DNA of 5,687 nt from Fidelibacterota bacterium (GCA_003527965.1 DPVY01000223.1:1-5687), one strand, 5' to 3'; positions 1-4,480 are shown, counted from the first letter of the stretch. Program-made: numbers and translations. Notes: generated from the sequence alone by a model not told the origin.

Positions 1-26
1 TGCCGGTTCGAGTCCGGCCTTCGGCA
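1..26 (+). tRNA. tRNA-Leu (probable), 3' end only
   Basis: The window opens inside a tRNA. Seen: a T-arm with stem GCCGG (2-6), loop TTCGAGT (7-13) and stem CCGGC (14-18), then the acceptor 3' strand CTTCGGC (19-25) and discriminator A (26). The next bases are CAA, so the CCA tail is not encoded and must be added enzymatically. The acceptor strand implies a 5' end GCCGAAG, which is typical of bacterial tRNA-Leu. From memory the visible part closely matches the E. coli leuX tail. The anticodon and long variable arm lie to the left, so leucine identity is an inference. The 3' ends of tRNA-Leu genes are frequent integration sites for genomic islands, which matters for the accessory-looking genes that follow. 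Confidence 0.85.
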
Positions 27-34
27 CAACTCTT

Positions 35-64
35 TACCCGTCGGTAACGGCGGGTATTTTTGTT
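35..64 (+). terminator. Rho-independent terminator of the tRNA transcript
   Basis: A stem of TACCCGTCG (35-43) pairs with the strand at 48-56 (CGGCGGGTA, one T-G wobble) around the loop GTAA, and is followed by TTTTTGTTTT at 57-66. It lies just after the tRNA 3' end and should terminate that transcript. Confidence 0.85.
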
Positions 65-106
65 TTATCAACAACCCCTTTCTACTATCTCCAAAAACTC
101 CAAAAC

Positions 107-126
107 ATGTATATTTATGTATATTT
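107..126. repeat. Two perfect tandem copies of a 10-bp unit
   Basis: ATGTATATTT occurs at 107-116 and again at 117-126 with no gap and no mismatch. In AT-rich DNA such a repeat can be chance. Its place about 80 bases after a tRNA end makes a recombinase arm site one possibility. Confidence 0.7.
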
Positions 127-138
127 TGTCATCTGAAA

Positions 139-162
139 CCGGATACGGAACTGGATACGGAT
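139..162. repeat. Two tandem copies of a 12-bp unit with core GGATACGGA
   Basis: GGATACGGA is at 141-149 and 153-161. With flanks the units read CCGGATACGGAA-type and CTGGATACGGAT-type, giving a 12-bp period. The GC-richer core stands out from its AT-rich surroundings, so it is less likely to be random than the upstream repeat. It may be a protein-binding direct repeat. No function can be assigned from the sequence. Confidence 0.7.
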
Positions 163-312
163 TGCCGCACTGGAAAAGTTTATTTGACAGTGATAAAAAT
201 AATCAGTATTATTGATTTAACATTACGGAATCGCAAAAATAATTTCAATTACTCTTAAAGATATTCAGACCGAAGTATTTAACTGTAACGGGGTGGTTAC
301 GATAGATCAAAG

Positions 313-338
313 GCGGGGCGGAAAGCGTCCCGCATTTT
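313..338 (+). terminator. GC-rich hairpin with short T run (possible terminator)
   Basis: GCGGGGCG (313-320) pairs with GCGTCCCGC at 325-333 (one G-U pair) around a five-base GAAA-type loop, followed by ATTTTAT. The T run is short, so termination may be modest. No coding gene lies directly upstream, so it would end either a small RNA or read-through. A second small inverted repeat (GTAAC at 285-289, GTTAC at 296-300) lies just before it. Confidence 0.5.
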
Positions 339-380
339 ATCATTGATTATTGAAAACAATATTTTAATCAGAGGTGAATT

Positions 381-635
381 CTGAATCAGGATGTATTTTT
401 TAACCTAATCATTTATGTAATTGCCGTAATACTGGTTTTTCTTTTATTACGTGAATTTTGGTGTTGGTATTTTAAAATAAATAAGATCACTGAACTTCTG
501 GAAAAACTTGTAAAAAATACATCAAGAGACACAGTTTTAAAAGAATCATCTAATAGATGGAAATGTCCTGAGTGCAATAAATACAATTAAGGTGATACTT
601 TTGAATGTGAACATTGCGGATATAAACTAAAGTAA
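381..635 (+). pseudogene. Small membrane protein with zinc ribbon, interrupted by in-frame TAA
   Basis: One frame from 381 encodes a hydrophobic membrane segment (residues about 6-23), a charged amphipathic stretch beginning REFWCWYFKIN, and then WKCPECNKYN. It stops at TAA 588-590 and continues without a frameshift as GDTFECEHCGYKLK to a second TAA at 633-635. Read through, the four cysteines (62, 65, 76, 79) make a complete CX2C-X10-CX2C zinc ribbon, so the first stop cuts the domain in half. No ATG, GTG or TTG lies in this frame near the start. The best start is CTG 381, six bases after GAGG (371-374), and a TGA at 375-377 closes the frame just upstream. A lost start codon plus a nonsense mutation suggests decay. 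A truncated 69-residue membrane peptide is the alternative. It resembles, from memory, small FCB-group proteins with a membrane helix and C-terminal zinc ribbon. The function is unknown. Confidence 0.7.
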
Positions 636-713
636 AGATTATTGATATATTGACCGGATAGGGCGTTACGTGTCTCGGCAAAGTATTTTAAAACATAACA
701 ATCGGAGGGAATC

Positions 714-980
714 ATGGAAATTATTATCACCTGGTTAATTTTAGCGGTTCTTGTGGGAATGTATGCTTCAAGTAAAGGAAAGTCTGGTTTTGGATATTTT
801 TTAATATCGGTAGCTCTCAGTCCGTTAATTGGATTTATCATTGCTTTAGTTTCTAAACCGGATGAGAAAAAAATTGAAAAAGAAAAGATTGATAGTGGTG
901 AAAATAAAAAGTGTCCATATTGCGCTGAGTTAATTAAATCAGAGGCAAAGGTCTGTCGATACTGCGGGAAAGACGTATAA
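714..980 (+). CDS. Small membrane protein with C-terminal zinc ribbon
   Basis: An 88-residue protein with ATG 714 preceded by a strong GGAGGG (704-709). Two hydrophobic segments (about residues 2-17 and 26-47) look like a membrane hairpin. A charged Lys/Glu linker (48-65) follows, then a C-terminal zinc ribbon with Cys67, Cys70, Cys81 and Cys84 (CPYC...CRYC). Ribbons of the form CPYCAE-IK-EA-VCRYCG are common at the ends of small bacterial membrane proteins of unknown function. The ribbon probably binds one zinc ion and faces the cytoplasm. It lies 78 bases after the broken zinc-ribbon gene, with which it shares architecture but not obvious sequence, and 21 bases before the SH3-protein gene, so those two are probably co-transcribed. 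I saw no convincing promoter. The zinc ribbon is secure; the biological role is not known. Confidence 0.9.
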   Translation: MEIIITWLILAVLVGMYASSKGKSGFGYFLISVALSPLIGFIIALVSKPDEKKIEKEKIDSGENKKCPYCAELIKSEAKVCRYCGKDV

Positions 981-1001
981 AATTCTAATCTGGAGGTAAA
1001 A

Positions 1002-1502
1002 ATGAAAAACATATTATTAATACTCATTCTTAATTTTTCCATTATATACAGTCAAACAGGTAAAGTAATTGCTGACAGCGAAAATTTTAGGTCAAGTCCC
1101 AATGGAGATAAAATCGGTGTACTATTAAAAGGAACCGAAGTAAAAAAGATTCAAAAAGAGGGGAAATGGGTTAAGGTTACCGTTGAAGGCTGGATTTATG
1201 AGCCTTCAACAACCTTTAAAACAAACACAAGTCTAAAGTATTCCACCCAAACCAATAACGATGACCTTCAAGTATTGTATGATTCGGGACTTTTAAAAAA
1301 ATTAGACATTGATCAAAACGAAGCGTGGATCGATGTTTACATCTGGAATTCATTAGATTATGATACAAAAGTTGGAATTGGGATCACATTAGCAAAAATC
1401 TGTGACAGGGCCGGATCGACTGGAAGAATTACGTTTTATGACAACAGGTCGGGGAAAAAAGTAGCCAGATACAGTCAATCATATGGCTATAAAAGTTATT
1501 AA
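1002..1502 (+). CDS. Secreted bacterial SH3-domain protein
   Basis: A 166-residue protein with ATG 1002 and a good GGAGG (992-996). Residues 1-17 form a signal peptide (two basic or polar residues, a Leu/Ile core, then IYS before Gln18), so the product is probably periplasmic or outer-surface. Residues about 19-70 form a bacterial SH3 domain: the N-FRSSPNGDKIGVL opening, a GTEV turn, KEGKWVKV and the closing GWIYEP are its usual landmarks. Such domains often bind cell-wall peptides or act as protein contacts. A polar linker (71-87) leads to a C-terminal part (88-166) rich in aromatic residues and ending in SGKKVARYSQSYGYKSY. I do not recognise it as a named domain, though similar tails occur in FCB-group proteins. 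It follows the zinc-ribbon gene by 21 bases, suggesting an operon. No enzyme signature is visible, and the exact role is unknown. Confidence 0.88.
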   Translation: MKNILLILILNFSIIYSQTGKVIADSENFRSSPNGDKIGVLLKGTEVKKIQKEGKWVKVTVEGWIYEPSTTFKTNTSLKYSTQTNNDDLQVLYDSGLLKKLDIDQNEAWIDVYIWNSLDYDTKVGIGITLAKICDRAGSTGRITFYDNRSGKKVARYSQSYGYKSY

Positions 1503-1629
1503 TATAAAATATTTTTATCCGGTTGTCAGGGATTCATACTTGACCGAAAAACTTAATCTGGTTTTAACGAATGCACTTGATAAGTTTGTCGGTTGAATGT
1601 AATTTGACTTTTAACAATGTTATTTTTAT

Positions 1630-1650
1630 TGTATTGCGCTTTGCGTTACA
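1630..1650. promoter_or_regulatory. Operator candidate for the DinJ-YafQ complex
   Basis: An imperfect palindrome of form TGTAnnGC-N5-GCnnTACA covers the -35 box. A further half-site-like TTGTATA sits at 1654-1660. DinJ/RelB ribbon-helix-helix antitoxins usually repress their own operon by binding such palindromes at the promoter. The assignment rests on position and symmetry only. Confidence 0.5.
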
Positions 1651-1662
1651 CTGTTGTATATT
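1634..1662 (+). promoter_or_regulatory. Promoter of the dinJ-yafQ operon
   Basis: A -35 candidate TTGCGC (1634-1639) and a -10 box TATATT (1657-1662, five of six matches to consensus) are separated by exactly 17 bases. The start would fall near 1669, giving a leader of about 20 bases before the antitoxin ATG. It overlaps the palindrome at 1630-1650, which fits autorepression. Confidence 0.6.
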
Positions 1663-1689
1663 CAAAGTGGTTAATTTGAGAGGTGAATA

Positions 1690-1950
1690 ATGAGTCTGAA
1701 TGCTTCTGTAAATGTGAGAGTTTCCAAGAAAGTCAAAACCGATGCGGAAAGCGTACTTTCTAAACTTGGCTTGACTATGAGCGATGCGGTTAATATCTAC
1801 CTTCGACAGATTGTGTTAAATGGCGGAATCCCCTTTGATTTAAGACTGCCTAACCGGAAAACCGTCCGGGCAATGCGAGACGTACAGCAAAAGCGCAACC
1901 TGGAATCTTTTCCCGATGTCGAAAGTCTGAAACAAGGGCTTAATTCCTGA
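1690..1950 (+). CDS. dinJ: RelB/DinJ-family antitoxin
   Basis: An 86-residue antitoxin with ATG 1690 and GAGAGGTG (1678-1685) six or so bases upstream. The N-terminal part (about residues 5-50) is the ribbon-helix-helix DNA-binding domain: NASVNVRVSKKVK forms the strand and first turn, followed by the helix around AESVLSKLGLTMSDAVNIYLRQIV. The IPFDLRLPNRKT segment is a hallmark of the DinJ group. The C-terminal tail (about 60-86) should wrap around the toxin and block it. The protein acts in the cytoplasm as both toxin inhibitor and probable repressor of the operon at 1630-1650. Length matches E. coli DinJ (86 residues). The toxin gene starts five bases after its stop, so translation is likely coupled, keeping antitoxin in excess. 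Confidence 0.93.
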   Translation: MSLNASVNVRVSKKVKTDAESVLSKLGLTMSDAVNIYLRQIVLNGGIPFDLRLPNRKTVRAMRDVQQKRNLESFPDVESLKQGLNS

Positions 1951-1955
1951 GCGAT

Positions 1956-2222
1956 ATGAAGCATATCCATTACACGACAGCCTTTAAAAAAGATTACAAA
2001 ATGGTTATCAAGCGTAGTCTTAACGTCAATAAATTGATGAAAGTCATTCAGCTGCTGGCAGAGGGTGAAGATTTACCAAAACAATATAAGGTTCATCGCT
2101 TACAGGGCAAATGGCGGGATTTCTTTGAATGTCATATTAACCCCGGCTGGCTTTTAATCTGGTCACAAGATCAAGATAATATCTATTTGACCAGAACCGG
2201 ATCACATTCAGATTTATTTTAA
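1956..2222 (+). CDS. yafQ: YafQ-family mRNA interferase toxin, catalytic Asp replaced
   Basis: An 88-residue toxin of the RelE/YafQ fold, starting at ATG 1956 five bases after dinJ with no clear ribosome site of its own, so it probably depends on coupling. YafQ cuts mRNA on the ribosome and is held inactive by DinJ. The family core is plain: YKVHRLQGKW, then CHINPGWLLIW, then RTGSHSDLF at the C-terminus. Against E. coli YafQ the active-site residues map as His47, His60, Trp65, His84 and Phe88, all kept. The position equal to Asp67 is Gly64 (GGC, 2145-2147) where the family normally reads PDW. That Asp matters for cleavage in E. coli YafQ, so activity may be weakened or lost. The rest of the protein is full length and undamaged. 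The family is secure; activity is uncertain. Confidence 0.92.
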   Translation: MKHIHYTTAFKKDYKMVIKRSLNVNKLMKVIQLLAEGEDLPKQYKVHRLQGKWRDFFECHINPGWLLIWSQDQDNIYLTRTGSHSDLF

Positions 2223-2287
2223 CGTTATTTGACCTAAGCGGGATAGGGAGCGCACCCGAAAAGCGGAAACCTTCACCGGGATTTAAC

Positions 2288-2320
2288 AAAAAAGCCTCCC
2301 AAAGATTGGGAGGCTTTTTT
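2288..2320. terminator. Bidirectional terminator between yafQ and the Hsp20 genes
   Basis: A perfect nine-pair stem (GCCTCCCAA at 2294-2302 with TTGGGAGGC at 2306-2314) around a three-base loop is flanked by six A at 2288-2293 and six T at 2315-2320. It can therefore end both the plus-strand toxin operon and the minus-strand Hsp20 operon, which converge here. Positions 2223-2287 before it hold no gene. Confidence 0.93.
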
Positions 2321-2339
2321 GCTTACTAATGCAGGTGGA

Positions 2340-2780
2340 TTACTTTACCTTAATATCGATCTGCTTGGCAATTGATTCCTTTAATTTTGGAATCGTGATA
2401 TTTAGAACACCATCGCTATATTCAGCGGAAATATTTTCCTGATCCGTATTCTCGGGTAATCTAAAAGTTCTCTGGAATGAACCGAATATTCTTTCGGTGC
2501 GATGATAGTTGTCTTTTTCGGTTTTCTTCTCCTGCTTTTTCTCTCCGGAAATGGTAAGTAGATTCTCTTTCATGTTGATTTTAATATCGCTCTTACTCAT
2601 ACCCGGTAATTCGGCTGTAATCACGAACTCTTTCTCCTTTTCTTCAATATCTACAGCCGGCGCAAAAGCCGCCAGAGATGTCTCCTCTTCTTCAGGCATG
2701 TTAAAGAAAGAGTCGAAAAGGCGATCAAATTCACTGCGAAATCCGAGTACGTTTCTGGGGGACCATCTTGTGAGTTTCAT
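2340..2780 (-). CDS. Small heat-shock protein Hsp20 (second gene of the pair)
   Basis: A 146-residue ATP-independent holdase chaperone of the Hsp20/alpha-crystallin class, which binds unfolding proteins in the cytoplasm and passes them to ATP-driven chaperones. The N-terminal arm (1-39, starting MKLTRWSPRNVL with the acidic run PEEEE) precedes the alpha-crystallin domain (about 40-133). Landmarks are PAVDIEE, AELPGM, LLTISGEK, YHRTERIFGSFQRTFRLP and the signature GVLNITIPK at 124-132. The tail carries the IDI form of the I-x-I motif (141-143), used for oligomer assembly. The ATG at 2780 has a near-perfect GGAGGTG on the minus strand. The gene lies 46 bases after the other hsp20 (2827-3270) on the same strand and probably shares its transcript. 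The two differ mostly in the N-terminal arm and may form mixed oligomers. Confidence 0.96.
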   Translation of the reverse strand: MKLTRWSPRNVLGFRSEFDRLFDSFFNMPEEEETSLAAFAPAVDIEEKEKEFVITAELPGMSKSDIKINMKENLLTISGEKKQEKKTEKDNYHRTERIFGSFQRTFRLPENTDQENISAEYSDGVLNITIPKLKESIAKQIDIKVK

Positions 2781-2826
2781 AGTAACACCTCCTTAATTAA
2801 AGTTAATTCACGATACACAACGATTA

Positions 2827-3270
2827 TTATTTAATTTTGATAGCAAGCTGTTTGGGCTTGGTTTCTTTAACTTTGGGAATCGTAATATTTAGCATACCAT
2901 TTTCAAATTCAGCGGAAATATTATCCCGATCGACCAATTCATCAAGGCTGAAACTTCTTTTAAATTTTCCGAATATCCGTTCACTGCGATGATAGTTCTT
3001 TGAGTTTGATTCTTCACCGGTTTTCTTTTCACCGGCGATGGTCAGAATGTTATCTTTGATCGAGATATTTATGTCGATCTTCTTGACTCCGGGCAATTCC
3101 ATATATACTGAAAAATGTTTATCCTGTTCATCGATATCGACAACAGGGCAAAAATAGCATTCCGATTTTTCAGCGTCGGAATGGAAATTATTAAAGTAAT
3201 CAAAAAGCAGATTTGAATCGTTTTGAAAGTTCATCAGGGACCTTTTCGGTGTCCAATGTGTGATAATCAT
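2827..3270 (-). CDS. Small heat-shock protein Hsp20 (first gene of the pair) with a CxxC motif
   Basis: A 147-residue Hsp20 paralogue, promoter-proximal on the minus strand. The ATG at 3270 follows GGGAG (3280-3284) at about nine bases. The N-terminal arm (1-40) begins MIITHWTPKRSL and shares the W-x-P start with its neighbour. The alpha-crystallin domain (about 41-134) shows PVVDIDE, MELPGV, ILTIAGEK, YHRSERIFGKFKRSFSL and GMLNITIPK. The tail ends PKQLAIKIK, where LAI replaces the I-x-I anchor. Unusual is Cys38-Tyr-Phe-Cys41 just at the start of the crystallin domain, where the sister protein has AAFA. Cysteines are rare in this family, so a redox or metal-binding role is conceivable but unproven. 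The function is holdase chaperone activity in the cytoplasm. The tandem arrangement suggests duplication followed by divergence. Confidence 0.96.
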   Translation of the reverse strand: MIITHWTPKRSLMNFQNDSNLLFDYFNNFHSDAEKSECYFCPVVDIDEQDKHFSVYMELPGVKKIDINISIKDNILTIAGEKKTGEESNSKNYHRSERIFGKFKRSFSLDELVDRDNISAEFENGMLNITIPKVKETKPKQLAIKIK

Positions 3271-3326
3271 GTTTCTTTTCTCCCTTTATTATATTAACAA
3301 TATCATCAAAAAACGATAAGTAATTC

Positions 3327-3343
3327 GACAAACCATGTGCCAA
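3327..3343 (-). promoter_or_regulatory. Sigma-54-like promoter upstream of the Hsp20 pair
   Basis: On the minus strand TTGGCAC (3343-3337) is followed after ATGGT by TTGTC (3331-3327). This matches the -24/-12 sigma-54 layout TTGGCAC-N5-TTGCW with correct spacing; the only important mismatch is T for C in the -12 GC. Transcription would start near 3316, leaving a leader of about 45 bases before ATG 3270. I saw no good sigma-70 promoter with a sensible leader in this interval. E. coli ibpB is reported to have a sigma-54 promoter, so the idea has precedent. Confidence 0.4.
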
Positions 3344-3348
3344 TGGTT
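3331..3348. repeat. Inverted repeat AACCAT-N6-ATGGTT overlapping the Hsp20 promoter
   Basis: Perfect six-base arms at 3331-3336 and 3343-3348 flank GTGCCA. The repeat covers most of the -24 to -12 region of the sigma-54-like promoter, so it could be a repressor operator. It does not match the CIRCE element (TTAGCACTC-N9-GAGTGCTAA). Confidence 0.5.
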
Positions 3349-3474
3349 AAAATATATAGATATGTCATGCGAATCAGAAAAAATGGCGGTACATTCCTGA
3401 CATTGTGACTATCTCCGGTTATTTATCAGTTGTGATTGGTAAAGGATTTGCCGAATCGTCATAAAACCGAAAAA

Positions 3475-3501
3475 TAGTCAATTAGTCAGGTGAGGCTGAC
3501 T
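3475..3501. repeat. Repeat cluster upstream of the folB promoter
   Basis: TAGTCA occurs at 3475-3480 and 3483-3488. In addition AGTCAG (3484-3489) and CTGACT (3496-3501) form a perfect inverted repeat with six bases between. The cluster ends three bases before the -35 box TTGACA (3504-3509). Its place and symmetry suggest a binding site for an activator or repressor, but no known regulator motif is recognised. Confidence 0.45.
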
Positions 3502-3503
3502 GC

Positions 3504-3532
3504 TTGACAATCAGAAAGTGGTTCGGTAAATT
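3504..3532 (+). promoter_or_regulatory. Promoter of the folB-folK-dNK operon
   Basis: A perfect -35 TTGACA (3504-3509), a 17-base spacer and a -10 TAAATT (3527-3532, four of six consensus bases) give a predicted start near 3539. This lies inside the frame extension that would begin with TTG at 3504 and so argues for the folB start at ATG 3561. Confidence 0.7.
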
Positions 3533-3560
3533 CCCGGTCAGTAATCAGAAAGGTGCTTCG

Positions 3561-3938
3561 ATGGGTAAAGTAAGTTTGAAGAATATGGTGTTTTATGGTT
3601 ATCACGGGGTTGCCGATCAGGAAAAGATCCTTGGTGGAAAATTCGAAGCTGATCTGATTCTTGAATTTGACATGACCCCGGCTATTAAGTCAGACCACTT
3701 AAAGGATACGATCAGCTACGAGAATCTTTATAAACTTGTGCATGATATTGTAACGCAATCAAAATATTTTCTCATTGAGGCTTTAGCCGGGAAAATATTA
3801 CATGAGGTCTTCACTCATTATGATCCCGATAAAGTCTGTGTTCGCATCCGCAAGCCTAACGCACCGGTGAAAGGTGTCCTCGATACAGTGGAGGTTGAAA
3901 TATCCAGAAGTCGTGAGGAGTATGAGAAACAGTTTTGA
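3561..3938 (+). CDS. folB: Dihydroneopterin aldolase
   Basis: A 125-residue FolB. It converts 7,8-dihydroneopterin to 6-hydroxymethyl-7,8-dihydropterin and glycolaldehyde in folate synthesis, in the cytoplasm, normally as an octamer. The ATG at 3561 is preferred over the in-frame TTG at 3504: it has AAAGGTG at 3549-3555, it gives the usual family start (MGKVSLKNMVFYGYHGV), and the operon promoter overlaps the longer frame. Landmarks are FYGYHGVADQEK with the conserved Glu21, GGKFEADL, DTISYENL, the pterin-binding Glu73 in LIEALAGKI, and the catalytic Lys98 in IRKPNAPVKG. Its stop TGA (3936-3938) overlaps the TTG start of folK, whose enzyme uses its product directly, so coupled translation is likely. 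Confidence 0.95.
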   Translation: MGKVSLKNMVFYGYHGVADQEKILGGKFEADLILEFDMTPAIKSDHLKDTISYENLYKLVHDIVTQSKYFLIEALAGKILHEVFTHYDPDKVCVRIRKPNAPVKGVLDTVEVEISRSREEYEKQF

Positions 3939-4453
3939 ATTATTACCCCGTATTTTTAGGACTTGGATCAAATATTGGTGATCGGGAATATTTTTTACAT
4001 CAGGCAATTATTCAACTTGAGTCTTCTAATATCTTCTATCCAAGCAAAATTTCAAGTTTATATAAAACAGCACCAAAATATTTCCAGGAACAAGAATATT
4101 TTTACAACCTGACGATTGAGGGTTCAACTAATAGTAATCCGGATGATTTACTGGGACAGTGTAAAATAATTGAAGAAAAATTGGGACGAAATTTTAACGG
4201 AATGCGATATGGACCCCGCCAAATCGATATTGACATTTTATTTTTTAATGACCGGGTGATTCAAAAAGATATTTTATTTATACCTCATCAAAAAATAGCC
4301 GAACGGATGTTTGTATTGAAGCCTTTAAGTGAAATTGCACCGGATTTCACACATCCTTTACTTAAATCGTCCGTGCAGGAATTGCTGATAAATTGTCACG
4401 ATAATGATTATATTGAAAAAATTAAAGATATTAATTCATGGATAAGTCATTAA
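3935..4453 (+). CDS. folK: 6-hydroxymethyl-dihydropterin pyrophosphokinase (HPPK)
   Basis: A 172-residue FolK. It transfers pyrophosphate from ATP to 6-hydroxymethyl-7,8-dihydropterin, the step before dihydropteroate synthase. The start is a TTG at 3935 sharing TTGA with the folB stop. It is chosen because the family begins a few residues before FLGLGSNIGDR (7-17) and no ATG fits this frame. GAGGAG at 3914-3919 is about 15 bases upstream, so reinitiation after folB is more likely than independent loading. Landmarks are YKTAPKY, YFYNLTIEG, EEKLGR and the signature RYGPRQIDIDIL (91-102) with metal-binding Asp98 and Asp100. It closes with IPHQKIAERMFVLKPLSEIAP. The usual PHP in the last block reads PHQ here, a small change. 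The length is normal for a single-domain HPPK. Confidence 0.96.
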   Translation: MNYYPVFLGLGSNIGDREYFLHQAIIQLESSNIFYPSKISSLYKTAPKYFQEQEYFYNLTIEGSTNSNPDDLLGQCKIIEEKLGRNFNGMRYGPRQIDIDILFFNDRVIQKDILFIPHQKIAERMFVLKPLSEIAPDFTHPLLKSSVQELLINCHDNDYIEKIKDINSWISH

Positions 4454-4480
4454 ATTACAGCCAGGGAATAGTTACTTAAT

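Larger units (their letters stand above)
65..380. other. Gene-free stretch downstream of the tRNA
   Basis: No convincing gene is visible. The plus-strand frame ending with TAA at 256-258 is open back to the window start, but it runs through the tRNA and terminator and has no start or ribosome site, so it is not called. The stretch holds two perfect short tandem repeats (107-126 and about 139-162), a small inverted repeat (285-300) and a terminator-like hairpin (313-338). It could be the scar or attachment region of an element inserted at the tRNA, but no recombinase gene is present to support this. Confidence 0.5.

Noticed and set aside
28..258. Plus-strand open frame ending at TAA 256-258, considered as an integrase remnant
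   Set aside because: It runs through the tRNA and its terminator, has no start or ribosome site, and the translated part shows no recombinase motif.
650..670. Resemblance between TTGACC-GGATAGGG at 650-664 and a similar string at 2229-2250
   Set aside because: The match is short and gapped, flanking bases differ, and it could be chance; not called as a dispersed repeat.
587..1042. Minus-strand frame of 151 codons
   Set aside because: It lies antisense to the zinc-ribbon gene at 714-980, which has a strong ribosome site and a cysteine motif. The antisense product shows no family features and no ribosome site.
1563..1650. Possible integron attC site between the SH3 gene and dinJ (TAAC near 1564, GCGTTA near 1643), with GTTAC-type triplets also before other small genes
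   Set aside because: The inner arms do not pair as attC sites require, the triplets do not fit GTTRRRY, and no integrase is present. The 3' part is better explained as the TA operator.
2509..2796. Plus-strand frame of 95 codons
   Set aside because: It is antisense to an Hsp20 gene whose domain is unmistakable, and its product is a low-complexity Ser/Phe-rich shadow.
3798..4007. Minus-strand frame of 69 codons
   Set aside because: It is antisense to the folB-folK junction with no start signal or recognisable motif.
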